A stretch of 40,268 bases of DNA. Source: Flagellimonas sp. 389 (GTDB taxonomy: Bacteria; Bacteroidota; Bacteroidia; Flavobacteriales; Flavobacteriaceae). The translations under genes and the position numbers were made by a program. Under the pieces are notes generated by a model. That model had not been told where the DNA came from and made no database searches. It was given only the letters and a program-made list of their open reading frames with translations. Below, in pieces: positions 17,447 through 25,912 of the stretch. Location of the stretch: assembly GCF_018449435.1 (NCBI RefSeq), contig NZ_JAHCMU010000025.1:1-40268 (forward strand), written 5' to 3'. Numbering within the stretch: position 1 is the first letter of the stretch; every line of letters begins with the position of its first letter.

Positions 17447-18880
17447 TTAAAGAAGTGGCTTAAAGAATTTTGAGATTCCTTCCAAAAATTTTTCCCATTT
17501 TGGTCTTTTAAGAAAGGTATCAAGTTTTAGTTCTTGGCTCTGTTCGCAAAGCGATTCAAATTCTTTGCTAAGATTTATACTGATTGTATTGTCGTAGATA
17601 AGAACATTGGTTTCGTAGTTGTGTTCAAAACTTCGATTATCAAAATTGCCCGAACCCACTGATGCCATGGTTCCATCAACAAGCATAATCTTACTGTGCG
17701 AAAAATCTTTTCTTAAAAAAATACGGACACCCACGGCCAATAAATCTTCGAACTGCGAGAACATGGCGTATCGGGCTGCCAAGGAATCGGACTTTTCTGG
17801 AATGAGCAATTTCACTTCAATCTTACTCTGCACCGCAATTTTTAGTGCTTCTAAAAAAGGTTGGCCTGGTAAAAAATATGGATTTACGATATGGATATAT
17901 TTTTTTGCGCCGCCTATCATGGCGATGTACTGCTGCATGATGACCGGTTGTTCAGAATCCGGCCCCCCTGCAACAACTTGCGCCTTGACATTGCCCATCG
18001 GTTTTGGATCTCTCATAAAACGTGTGGGATCAAAACTGTCTTTGGAACTGGCAAAAAAGTAGTCTTTCAATAAGATGAGATGAATGTCGTGTACAATAGG
18101 TCCATGGAGCTGAAGATGTGCGTCTTTCCACCTTCCGAGTTCGGTGTCTGAATCTATGTAGTTGTCAGAAATATTTACGCCTCCGGTAAAGGCAACTTTG
18201 CCGTCAACGACTACAATCTTTCTGTGGTTTCTAAAATTGAGTGAGAACAGTAAATTTCCAAACCTGATAGGCATTACGGGCAGTGTCATGACTCCTATGC
18301 TTTCAAATTTTTTCTTCAATTTACCTCGAAACCTATAACTGCCAAAAGAATCATACAATACTAAGATTTTGACACCCTGTTCAATCTTCTTTTTAAAAAC
18401 ATCGAAAAGTCTATCCAACAGCTTACCAGGCTCTATGCTGTAATATTGAATATGAATGAAATCTTTAGCGCTTTCCAATGCTTTGAACAAGTCCCCAAAG
18501 GTAGCTTCGCCATCGTGTAGCACATCCACCTGGTTTTCCCCCAGGACACTCGTATATGAACTATTGCTTACAAGACTGCTTATTTTTTGATACTGTATGT
18601 TATTATCAAAATTGATGCGAAAGGCATTCATCTCCTTTGACGCATCTTGTTTGAAGGCTTTTCTTTTTGCAGTCTGTTTGTGTGAAAAGAATTTAAACTT
18701 TCTCCTATTGACCCCGAAGAGATAGAAGAGTATGGGGCCGGCAAATGGCAGCACGATAACCGCCAACACCCAACTTATGGATTTTGTGGGGCGTCTTCCA
18801 TAATATATGATGACCAAGATAGTGTACACCGTGATCAACACATAAAAAATTTGAAATAGCGAATACCAATTTACCACCAT
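17447..18880 (-). CDS. cls: Cardiolipin synthase (phospholipase D superfamily)
   Basis: About 477 residues from the ATG at 18880, chosen because the first transmembrane helix (YSLFQIFYVLITVYTILVII) follows directly; an ATG at 18904 in the same frame is also possible. After two N-terminal transmembrane segments (WVLAVIVLPFAGPILFYLFG is the second) come two HKD phospholipase D motifs: NHRKIVVVDGKVAFTGG and HSKIMLVDGTMASVGSGN. This is the layout of bacterial ClsA, which makes cardiolipin from two phosphatidylglycerols at the inner membrane and is commonly raised under osmotic stress. It is divergent from the ArsC-fold gene. Confidence 0.93.
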   Translation of the reverse strand: MVVNWYSLFQIFYVLITVYTILVIIYYGRRPTKSISWVLAVIVLPFAGPILFYLFGVNRRKFKFFSHKQTAKRKAFKQDASKEMNAFRINFDNNIQYQKISSLVSNSSYTSVLGENQVDVLHDGEATFGDLFKALESAKDFIHIQYYSIEPGKLLDRLFDVFKKKIEQGVKILVLYDSFGSYRFRGKLKKKFESIGVMTLPVMPIRFGNLLFSLNFRNHRKIVVVDGKVAFTGGVNISDNYIDSDTELGRWKDAHLQLHGPIVHDIHLILLKDYFFASSKDSFDPTRFMRDPKPMGNVKAQVVAGGPDSEQPVIMQQYIAMIGGAKKYIHIVNPYFLPGQPFLEALKIAVQSKIEVKLLIPEKSDSLAARYAMFSQFEDLLAVGVRIFLRKDFSHSKIMLVDGTMASVGSGNFDNRSFEHNYETNVLIYDNTISINLSKEFESLCEQSQELKLDTFLKRPKWEKFLEGISKFFKPLL

Positions 18881-18952
18881 GATACGGACAAAGTTAAATG
18901 TCATTGATAAGGTAGGCAATAAATATAGGCTTTACGACAGTAAACAATTTAA

Positions 18953-19402
18953 ATGAGTCAATATAATCAGATAGGGCTATGTAATTTGCCAGAAAAAATT
19001 ATGGGAATACTTTCTACAAGTGACGACCTTATACGGGTATATTTGAATTCGGAAAAAATGAATGACCGTGAGGCATTGAACTATCTAAAGGCTAATGAGA
19101 AGCATATTTTGGTTATTGATACGGCTCTGCAAGACGTATCAGAACTGTATTGGCATGAGATATTAAAAAATTTGGACAATGACCTTTCTCAAATCTTGGA
19201 CCAAACACATCAAGTATTAGAGGAAAATGAGGTTAAGGACTATACAATAGAGGACTGGGTAACCATTATAAAGCAAAATCCAGAAATCATGATGGGAATT
19301 GTTGTGGTCGGAAAAAAGAACACCAAACATTTCAAGACTCCAAAAGAAGTTGTTGAGCATATAGCAGGTAGAGCTGATAGTACCTATCAAAAACGAAGTT
19401 AA
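18953..19402 (+). CDS. ArsC/Spx-like thioredoxin-fold protein without the active cysteine
   Basis: 149 residues. The order of elements matches the ArsC/Spx fold: a first strand and loop (IRVYLNSEKMNDREALNYL), a strand ILVIDTA, a helical region with WHEILKNLDNDLSQIL, an EDWVTIIKQNPEIMMGIVVV segment where ArsC proteins have the P-[IL]-V-x-[DN] strand, then KTPKEVVEHI. In arsenate reductases the first loop carries the catalytic cysteine (N-P-x-C-S-K); here it reads NSEKMND and has no cysteine, so reductase activity is not expected. The only Cys (position 10) is outside the fold core. Nine bases separate its stop from the next gene's TTG start, so the two are probably co-transcribed. Assignment is by pattern only. 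Confidence 0.55.
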   Translation: MSQYNQIGLCNLPEKIMGILSTSDDLIRVYLNSEKMNDREALNYLKANEKHILVIDTALQDVSELYWHEILKNLDNDLSQILDQTHQVLEENEVKDYTIEDWVTIIKQNPEIMMGIVVVGKKNTKHFKTPKEVVEHIAGRADSTYQKRS

Positions 19403-19411
19403 TGTACCGTT

Positions 19412-20944
19412 TTGAGTAAGGGTAGACTGTACACATACAAAAAGATATTTCTAGGTGCTTTAGTGGTACTCATAGGTTTACTCGTCTTGTTTTGGGTAAT
19501 TACGGCAATTTTAGAACGGAATCTCAATCAATTTATCGATAAAATAGACGGATATGAAATTACCGTGACCGATCTACAAATACGACCTTTGACCCGGGCC
19601 ATATACTTCAAGGGTGTTGAAGTGGAGCGTTCGGATGCCCAAACATTTCACCTCTACATCGATGAAATCGATATTGTACATTTCAGTCTTTTTGAACTTT
19701 GTTTTTCCAATACCATTGAAATGGAAAAACTGTTGGTGCGTGGGCCAGTGTTGAAGGGGCTTCCAAATCATTCGGGGACAATAGCAAAAAATGCCAACAA
19801 AAACCAGCGATTGATTATACATGAGCTTGATATTGGGAATGGCAGTTGTTCTTTTCAAAGTAAGATAGAAAAAGACAGCTTGCGTTTTGAATTGAAGCGC
19901 ACCGTCATTACAGATATAACTTGGTCACCTACTGAGAAATTGGACTGGTCCAAATGGAACCTTAAGCAATTGGATGTTGAACAGCTCTATATACCTCTGA
20001 ACGATTTTGAGCAATTATATACGGAACGAATTTGGCTTGATGAAAACGTGCTGTCAGGTGAAAAACTCAAAATCAAAACAAAATTTGATAAAAACCAACT
20101 GTCACGTTTGATTACTGTTGAACGTGATCATATTGACTTTGTAGTGCATCGATTTAAATTGAACAACTTAGCGCTAGAAAGAACAGCTGAAAAATATGAA
20201 GTTAGGGTAGGGCATGGTGTTTTTGAAGACTTTGATTTGCACGTGTACCGTGATAAAACGGTAGCGGACGATTTAAGACGAAAGCCTTTCTACGGTGAAA
20301 TGTTACGGAACTTGCCCTTTGACTTTAATATTCAAGAGTTGGCCATGGACAACGGCAGTGTTTCATATACCGAAAAGGTAGATGAAGAAATCCGGTCAGA
20401 AGATATTATCTTTAATGAGCTCAACCTCAATATATTGAATTTGAATAACGGCAACAACGGAGAGATACGAACCCAAGTACGTTCAAATATTATGGATGAA
20501 GGTGCGCTGGAGTTTTCGTACACCTTTAACCCAAGTGATTTGCATGAAGCATTTTTATTGAAGGGGAGTATTGTCAATTTTGATGCCAGTGCCGTAAATC
20601 CATTTTTAAGGACCAGTCTTCAATCGAAGACCAAAGGGCAAATCGAACAGATGTATTTTACCATAGACGGCCATCAGAATAAGGCAAGTACCGAACTCAA
20701 GGTAGCTTACGAAGATTTTGAATTTACCGTGTTAAAAAAAGACTTGCTCCGTATCAATAAAGTATTGACATTTCTTGGTAATCTTGTGGTCAATGATGGC
20801 TCAAATAGCGATGCAGATGGTTATCGTTATGGTTATGCCCAAACTGAGCCCGAAAGCTCCAAATCATTTCTTAATTATTTATGGAGTTGTTTAAAAGAAG
20901 GAATTTTGGATGCCATCACGGGCAGTGGTAAAAAGAAAACGTAA
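19412..20944 (+). CDS. AsmA/DUF748-like envelope protein (TTG start)
   Basis: 510 residues with an N-terminal transmembrane anchor (IFLGALVVLIGLLVLFWVI, about 12-30) followed by a long beta-rich periplasmic domain. The entry motif LNQFIDKIDGYEITVTDLQI and repeated short strands (FYGEMLRNLPFDFNIQELAM) fit AsmA/DUF748-type repeating-beta-groove proteins, which in other bacteria bridge the envelope and move phospholipids. The start appears to be TTG: the frame has a TAA (the previous gene's stop) nine bases upstream and no ATG before the transmembrane helix. A second protein of the same type follows four bases after its stop, so they form a pair. Confidence 0.72.
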   Translation: MSKGRLYTYKKIFLGALVVLIGLLVLFWVITAILERNLNQFIDKIDGYEITVTDLQIRPLTRAIYFKGVEVERSDAQTFHLYIDEIDIVHFSLFELCFSNTIEMEKLLVRGPVLKGLPNHSGTIAKNANKNQRLIIHELDIGNGSCSFQSKIEKDSLRFELKRTVITDITWSPTEKLDWSKWNLKQLDVEQLYIPLNDFEQLYTERIWLDENVLSGEKLKIKTKFDKNQLSRLITVERDHIDFVVHRFKLNNLALERTAEKYEVRVGHGVFEDFDLHVYRDKTVADDLRRKPFYGEMLRNLPFDFNIQELAMDNGSVSYTEKVDEEIRSEDIIFNELNLNILNLNNGNNGEIRTQVRSNIMDEGALEFSYTFNPSDLHEAFLLKGSIVNFDASAVNPFLRTSLQSKTKGQIEQMYFTIDGHQNKASTELKVAYEDFEFTVLKKDLLRINKVLTFLGNLVVNDGSNSDADGYRYGYAQTEPESSKSFLNYLWSCLKEGILDAITGSGKKKT

Positions 20945-20948
20945 TGAC

Positions 20949-22034
20949 ATGAACATCAAACGAACATTGAAAAAGAAAAGAATATGGGTGCCAGTTGCAA
21001 TCATAGTTTTATTGGTAGTGGTGCGGATAGCATTGCCCTATGTGGTAAAGAACTATGTGAACAGAGTTCTGGCCGATATTCCAGGCTACTATGGCAAAGT
21101 ACAGGATATTGATATCGCCTTAATTCGTGGGGCTTACGTTATTGAGGGATTGGCACTGAACAGGGTAGATGCAGAAAGCACCGTTCCTTTTTTAGATTTT
21201 GAAAAGACCGATATTTCAATCGAATGGGGTGCTTTGTTCAAGGGCCATATTGTAAGTGAAATTGAGATGACCGAACCAAAGTTCTACTACGTTTTTGAAG
21301 ATCAACAACAAGTTGAACAGAATCCGGATTACGACGACTGGACAAAGGCGTTGACCGATTTGGTCCCCATCGACATCAACAACTTAAAGATAATAAATGG
21401 CAAAGCGGCTTTTTTACAGCTGAATGCCGAGCCAAACATTGATTTACACTTCAGTGAAATCAATCTGTCAGCGAACAATTTGCGAAATGTTGTACAAAAA
21501 AGTCTGAACCTGCCATCTGAAATTAAAGCTACGGCTGTTTCAATTGGTGGAGGGAATGTGTCACTTTCAGGCAAAATGGATTTGGTAAAAAAAATACCCG
21601 ACATGGATATAAGCTTTAAGTTGGAACAGGCCAATGCCACCGCCATGAACGATTTTACCAAGCATTATGCGAAGTTGGATTTTGATAGCGGTTCCTTCAA
21701 CCTATATAGTGAGGTTGCTATCGCAAATGGATTTTTAACCGGATATGTAAAGCCAATTTTAAAGGATGCAAAGCTTATTGGTGAGGATGATGGGTTTTTG
21801 AGCGTTTTGTGGGAAGGTTTTGTGGGCTTTTTTAAGTTTATCTTGAAAAACAAATCAAAGAATACTCTAGCCACAAATGTCCCCATTGAAGGTGATTTGA
21901 ACAATGTTAAAGGTAAAGTATGGCCTACAATTTTTAATACTGTTAGAAATGGTTGGGTTAAGGCGTTTGAAAACCAAGTTGATGGTAAAGTGGATTTTGA
22001 AGATGCAGTTAAAGGCAGTGAAGAAATTGAATAA
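20949..22034 (+). CDS. Second AsmA/DUF748-like envelope protein
   Basis: About 361 residues from the ATG at 20949, four bases after the preceding stop; an upstream in-frame ATG at 20910 lies inside the previous gene and would put 13 basic residues before it. A transmembrane helix at about 12-32 (WVPVAIIVLLVVVRIALPYV) is followed by KNYVNRVLADIPGYYGKVQD, the DUF748 entry motif (L-x-x-I-x-G-Y-x-G), then strand-rich sequence (DFEKTDISIEWGALFKGHIV, NLKIINGKAAF, GNVSLSGKMDL). It ends with an acidic tail. Related to the upstream gene by layout but shorter; likely the product of duplication and divergence. Role in lipid transport or envelope integrity is inferred from the family. Confidence 0.75.
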   Translation: MNIKRTLKKKRIWVPVAIIVLLVVVRIALPYVVKNYVNRVLADIPGYYGKVQDIDIALIRGAYVIEGLALNRVDAESTVPFLDFEKTDISIEWGALFKGHIVSEIEMTEPKFYYVFEDQQQVEQNPDYDDWTKALTDLVPIDINNLKIINGKAAFLQLNAEPNIDLHFSEINLSANNLRNVVQKSLNLPSEIKATAVSIGGGNVSLSGKMDLVKKIPDMDISFKLEQANATAMNDFTKHYAKLDFDSGSFNLYSEVAIANGFLTGYVKPILKDAKLIGEDDGFLSVLWEGFVGFFKFILKNKSKNTLATNVPIEGDLNNVKGKVWPTIFNTVRNGWVKAFENQVDGKVDFEDAVKGSEEIE

Positions 22035-22039
22035 TTAAA

Positions 22040-22165
22040 TTAACTAAGGTAGTTGCGGTAAATACCAAAGCCTATGATACACAACATGGTGATGAGTATG
22101 AACAACAAATATTTACCATATTGTAATGCTTCTTTTATTTTAATATGTGGTTTGTATTCTTTCAT
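22040..22165 (-). CDS. Small single-pass membrane peptide (41 aa)
   Basis: Reads MKEYKPHIKIKEALQYGKY, then LLFILITMLCIIGFGIYRN and a short end, with one transmembrane helix (about 20-35) and a basic N-terminus. I know no family name. It lies just left of a terminator for the upstream lipoprotein gene, so it needs its own promoter or read-through, and it converges with the AsmA-like pair. Clean start, stop and helix support it as a gene, but only moderately. Confidence 0.5.
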   Translation of the reverse strand: MKEYKPHIKIKEALQYGKYLLFILITMLCIIGFGIYRNYLS

Positions 22166-22166
22166 G

Positions 22167-22191
22167 AAAAAACCCTGACTTGGGGCCAGGG
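22167..22191 (-). terminator. Terminator of the lipoprotein gene
   Basis: On the minus strand CCCTG and CAGGG enclose a nine-base loop and are followed by six T. It lies 20 bases after the stop of the small lipoprotein gene and directly in front of the 41-residue peptide gene. Confidence 0.65.
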
Positions 22192-22210
22192 CTAATTTTT
22201 CTTTCCCTTT

Positions 22211-22408
22211 TTAATGGTCGTCTGTTTCACCATCAAGTTCTTCCTTTACATCCTTTGCGGCATCTTCTACTTCTTCTCCCGCTTCCTCAAGACCGTCTTC
22301 TACCTCTTCGATGGCATCTTCAGCTTTTTCCTCTTTGGTCTCCCGACAGTTGATTACAGTCAGCAGTGACATTATCAACAAAGAAAATAATATAATTGAT
22401 TTTTTCAT
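22211..22408 (-). CDS. Small highly acidic lipoprotein (65 aa)
   Basis: The N-terminus is a lipoprotein signal (KKSIILFSLLIMSLLTVINC; lipid-modified Cys at 21). The mature 44 residues are almost all Glu, Asp, Ala and Lys in a heptad-like helix (EVEDGLEEAGEEVEDAAKDV). This resembles the small acidic helical lipoproteins found beside DUF1328 and YtxH genes in flavobacteria; function unknown. It lies 15 bases downstream of the DUF1328 gene on the same strand, so the two are likely an operon ended by the hairpin at 22167-22191. Confidence 0.8.
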   Translation of the reverse strand: MKKSIILFSLLIMSLLTVINCRETKEEKAEDAIEEVEDGLEEAGEEVEDAAKDVKEELDGETDDH

Positions 22409-22423
22409 TTTGTACGTGTTATT

Positions 22424-22591
22424 TAGTTATAGTATTTTTTTTCTTCCTCTAATCAGTGAGATTATGAATAGTACAACAAAAATGAAGAATAGTATTTTAG
22501 CTATTCCAGCGGCACCAGCTGCAATTCCACCAAAGCCGAATAGAGCAGCTATCAATGCCAAAATTATAAACGTAATAGTCCAACGTAACAT
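22424..22591 (-). CDS. DUF1328 (YtjA/UPF0391) membrane peptide (55 aa)
   Basis: A short gene with a clear family match: [20 protein letters not shown], then [20 protein letters not shown] and a basic end. Both the LRWxITF start and the [19 protein letters not shown] core are diagnostic of DUF1328, two-transmembrane peptides of unknown function that are often induced in stress or stationary phase. The run of seven T (plus strand) at 22436-22442 near its 3' end sets the frame; with it the protein ends RGRKKYYN. Probably co-transcribed with the acidic lipoprotein gene and divergent from the first AraC-type gene. Confidence 0.88.
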
Positions 22592-22784
22592 ATCATTAAG
22601 TTTTAAGGTTCTGTCCGATCAACTCTTAATCAGTACATTACAAATGTAGTGGTAAGCAAGCCTGTAACTTGCCGCAAAACATTTAGTTCTTGACTCAATA
22701 CCCTTTTAAATTCAGAACTATAGTAAATTGATGTACGAGGTATATGTTAAAAAGGTATATTTATAGGATTTTTCAAAACCAACG

Positions 22785-23825
22785 ATGATACGGAAAATTA
22801 GTATTGCGGCTAACAGTTCAGAGGGCTTTTTGAAAAAGGTGGCCCAAGAGCTGGATTTAGGACTTACCAAGGACAATCGGGAGTTTTCCATCAATCTTTC
22901 AGAGGATCTGGGGCATGGTTATATGAAAGCATATGGTTTTGATCATGGAATATCGGTGTTTGAAGTGGATTGCACATTGACCAAGGAAATACATTTGGTG
23001 TTTGAAAAAGCAGTCGTTAGACCACTTTTAATGGTATTCAACCGTGAGGAGGAAATTTTTGTCTCAGGAAAAAATACAGGAAACCGTACCATAAACCATT
23101 TAGATAGTTTTATGGGCTCTGAAGGAATGCAGAAAAAGTTTGAGCTTATTCTTAAAGCAAAAGTGCCTACCTGTTTTTTTGCCTTGGTCATTGACCGAAA
23201 ACAATTTGAGGAAAAGATAGACGGGTTTTTAAACGAGATGCATCCTTCATTGGTTGAAATCTTTAGGGATGTCAACGGAGTCAACCATTTTTATACCCAA
23301 GGTTATTACAGTCTTGACATTGCAAAGTATATTGAAGAGTTCACAACTACGGAGCTTACAGAGTTTATGCGTTACGTATTCTTAGAGGGTAAGGTCTATG
23401 AGATATTGACACACTATTTGAAACAATATCTAGATGATCTCGAAGATCCAGATAACCGAAAGATTTTGCGTCAACAGACCGTAAACAAGATTGAAGAGGC
23501 CAGTAATATCATCAGGGAGGAAATTGAACTGTTGGGAAGTATCATTTCTTTGGCAAAGCGCGTAGGGCTCAATCAAAATACCTTACAAGAGGGCTTCAAA
23601 CAACTTTATAAAAAATCAGTTAACCAATATATCCGGGAAGTGCGGTTAGAGAAAGCCAAGGAATTGTTGGAATCCTCAGATTTGAACATTACGGAGATCA
23701 CCTATAACATTGGAATCAATTCCCGAAGTTATTTTTCTAAAATCTTTAAACAGCAATTCGGTGTTTCCCCCAAAGACTATATTCTCAAACACAGAAAAAA
23801 AGGAAATCGCGACAAGACCGCATAA
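22785..23825 (+). CDS. AraC-family transcriptional regulator, paralogue 1
   Basis: 346 residues. The C-terminal 100 residues are a double helix-turn-helix of the AraC type: NQNTLQEGFKQLYKKSVNQY for the first helix pair and ITYNIGINSRSYFSKIFKQQ, FGVSPKDY for the second. The N-terminal two thirds is not a common sugar-binding cupin; it carries a motif shared by four proteins in this window (GHGYMKAYGFDHGISVFEVD). Its relatives start at 23959, 25913 and 31582. It is the most diverged of the four in the N-terminal domain. Transcribed away from the DUF1328/lipoprotein genes across a 193-base intergenic region in which I see no clear promoter. Confidence 0.9.
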   Translation: MIRKISIAANSSEGFLKKVAQELDLGLTKDNREFSINLSEDLGHGYMKAYGFDHGISVFEVDCTLTKEIHLVFEKAVVRPLLMVFNREEEIFVSGKNTGNRTINHLDSFMGSEGMQKKFELILKAKVPTCFFALVIDRKQFEEKIDGFLNEMHPSLVEIFRDVNGVNHFYTQGYYSLDIAKYIEEFTTTELTEFMRYVFLEGKVYEILTHYLKQYLDDLEDPDNRKILRQQTVNKIEEASNIIREEIELLGSIISLAKRVGLNQNTLQEGFKQLYKKSVNQYIREVRLEKAKELLESSDLNITEITYNIGINSRSYFSKIFKQQFGVSPKDYILKHRKKGNRDKTA

Positions 23826-23958
23826 AACCAATCAATTTTCTTAAATCATTAACAATTTAACTACCCCAAGTGCCCTTTTTTGTTACTTTAAGTTTCAATA
23901 GTGTTAAACAAAAAAAGCACTTTCCAATTTCTTTGTAGCCAGTTTTTGAAAAGGCTAT

Positions 23959-24987
23959 ATGCAAGAGATTAAGATTAAAAATTATACATCGGACAACTTT
24001 TTTAAAGAACTCAACTCTTATTTAAGAGGAACCATAGAAGAAAAATGGGGCGAGCATATATTGACATTTTCCAATACTATTGGCAGTGGCACCATTAAGA
24101 TGATAGATTTTGACTGGGGAGTCAAGCTGATAGACTTTGATGTCAACTTCAACAAAGACATTAAGCTGACACATGATACTGGAAATGAAACCCCAATAGA
24201 GTTTATCTTTATTTCTGAGGGTAATTTGCGGTACATGCAAGATGTTGAATCAGAAGAGGTTTATCTTGAACGGTACCAGAATATCATTATTTCACCCAAG
24301 ATGCGTTCAAAGAAAACATTTGTTTTTCCAAAAAAAGTGAACGTTCGGGTAAATTTTATACAAGTTTCCAAAAAACAGTATGCTAAAAAGAAAAACAACA
24401 ATTTAGATTATTTGAACGATGTGCTGTCTTCCGTATTTAAAGAAGAAACCTATAACCTGCCATACAGCCATTATGGTAATTTCAATCTTGAAATTGAAGA
24501 CCATTTAAAAAAGATTCGTTCGCTGGACGGTCAGGGTGCAGTACGCACATTGAACATTGAGGGTCGTCTTAATATTATTTTGGCCATGCAGATTTTGGAA
24601 CAACATAAATTTGAGAATAATAGCACCTTGCCCGAATCGTTGACCAAAGCAAACATTAAGAAATTGCATCAACTGGCAGGTTATGTTCTTGATAATATTG
24701 CCGAGCCTTTGACCATTGCAGCTCTTACATCGGAATCTGGGCTAAGTGCTAAGAAACTACAGAGCGGTTTCAAAATGTTGTACGGCAAAACAGTCAACGA
24801 GTATATCAAAAATTTAAAGCTTGAGATTTCCAGGGATTATTTAAAAAACACGGAGTATTCGGTATCTGAAATAGTCTACAGGGTAGGTATTAAAAGCAGG
24901 AGCTATTTTTCAAAGATTTTTTCTGAGCATTATGGCGTACTCCCTACTGAATATAGAGCCCAACTCAAGGGTAAGCTCAAATCCTAG
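23959..24987 (+). CDS. AraC-family transcriptional regulator, paralogue 2
   Basis: 342 residues with the same layout as its neighbours: an N-terminal domain with EEKWGEHILTFSNTIGSG and IKMIDFDWGVKLIDFDVNF, and a C-terminal AraC double helix-turn-helix (LSAKKLQSGFKMLYGKTVNE; VYRVGIKSRSYFSKIFSEHY). It is especially close to the copy at 31582 in the N-terminal motif (ERWGEYTL, ITFDWGVSLLEYDL). A 133-base gap separates it from paralogue 1, so it probably has its own promoter. Its last four bases overlap the 3' end of the SRAP-like gene on the other strand. Confidence 0.9.
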   Translation: MQEIKIKNYTSDNFFKELNSYLRGTIEEKWGEHILTFSNTIGSGTIKMIDFDWGVKLIDFDVNFNKDIKLTHDTGNETPIEFIFISEGNLRYMQDVESEEVYLERYQNIIISPKMRSKKTFVFPKKVNVRVNFIQVSKKQYAKKKNNNLDYLNDVLSSVFKEETYNLPYSHYGNFNLEIEDHLKKIRSLDGQGAVRTLNIEGRLNIILAMQILEQHKFENNSTLPESLTKANIKKLHQLAGYVLDNIAEPLTIAALTSESGLSAKKLQSGFKMLYGKTVNEYIKNLKLEISRDYLKNTEYSVSEIVYRVGIKSRSYFSKIFSEHYGVLPTEYRAQLKGKLKS

Positions 24988-25694
24988 CGCTCCATACCCC
25001 TAGATAGGTCATCGTAATGGACAGGTTGTAGAATAGTATCGTAAAGAATATTGTTTTTAAAGAATTCGCCAGCTATTGGATTGGCCTTTAGCTCTAGCCT
25101 AGGTGGGTTTTTGATTATATTTTCTATAGTTTTTAAAGTTGTTGAACTATCAAGCCACTCCCTGGCGATACTTTCAGGAATAATCAATGGTTGAACCTTG
25201 TCAAGGTTATGAAAGCTGGCAAGATAGTCATCCATTTTTGTGGTGATGATTCCGGTGCTCAAAAACCCATCCTCGAGTTGGGTATAAATACTGGCGAGGT
25301 AAAAAGGTTCTTCGTTTTTCAGGCACACATAGTAGGGGTATATTTCTCCATTTCGTAGAAAATAACAAAAATAGCCCGTTGCAATAGTAAGCCCTCGTGC
25401 TTGCTGCAACAAGTTTTCGGTCCAAATAGGACCTTTGAGGTCTTCTAAATCAAAGTTTAAGGTGTTACCGGCATTTTGAAAGATTTGCCAACTTTCCTTA
25501 TATCTATTGGGCATCAACCCCCAAATGGCATAATCAATCACATCGGGGTTTTCCATCGTACAAATGGACACGGTAGATTCAACAAGACCGTCAATTACCA
25601 ATTGCGGTTGGTACAGATTGGGATATTTGAAAAAAGATTCAAACTTTTCTTCAATTATAGATTTTTCAGCAGCATTTGAAAGTTTATAGACCAT
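24984..25694 (-). CDS. SRAP (YedK/HMCES)-like protein lacking the active-site cysteine
   Basis: About 236 residues from the ATG at 25694, preferred because Bacteroidota SRAP proteins start M-C-Y-x-x-S-N and this one starts MVYKLSN; an in-frame ATG at 25727 would add 11 residues. SRAP proteins cross-link through Cys2 to abasic sites in single-stranded DNA. The fold landmarks are kept: IWGLMPNRY (57-65), QNAGNTL (73-79) for the N-A-R segment, PYYVCLKNEEPFYLASIY, FLSTGIITT, His162 in SFHNLDKVQPLI, and REWL. But Cys2 is Val, the Arg after Asn-Ala is Gly76, and the conserved Glu of G-F-Y-E-W is Cys110 (GYFCY). The chemistry is therefore unlikely, while DNA binding or a scaffold role is possible. 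Assignment is by motif order. Confidence 0.7.
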   Translation of the reverse strand: MVYKLSNAAEKSIIEEKFESFFKYPNLYQPQLVIDGLVESTVSICTMENPDVIDYAIWGLMPNRYKESWQIFQNAGNTLNFDLEDLKGPIWTENLLQQARGLTIATGYFCYFLRNGEIYPYYVCLKNEEPFYLASIYTQLEDGFLSTGIITTKMDDYLASFHNLDKVQPLIIPESIAREWLDSSTTLKTIENIIKNPPRLELKANPIAGEFFKNNILYDTILQPVHYDDLSRGMER

Positions 25695-25912
25695 CTTCCT
25701 AGTTTTCTTGATGCAATTAACGACCAAATCAAAAAACAGATTAGCTCAAAAAAAAGTATTTGTAACACGTTCAAAATTAATTGTTTACTTATTTCATAAA
25801 AAAAATCATTAATCACCGCAAAACGTTAAACATTTCATTGATACTGTTAATGGTCGGTTTGGGAATGCCCTAATTTTGATTGGTTTTTAACCGTAAACAG
25901 AAATAATAGCTG

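Noticed and set aside
25871..25878. TAATTTTG as the promoter -7 box of paralogue 3
   Set aside because: The -7 consensus fits but there is no TTTG at the expected distance upstream, and such strings are frequent in AT-rich DNA.
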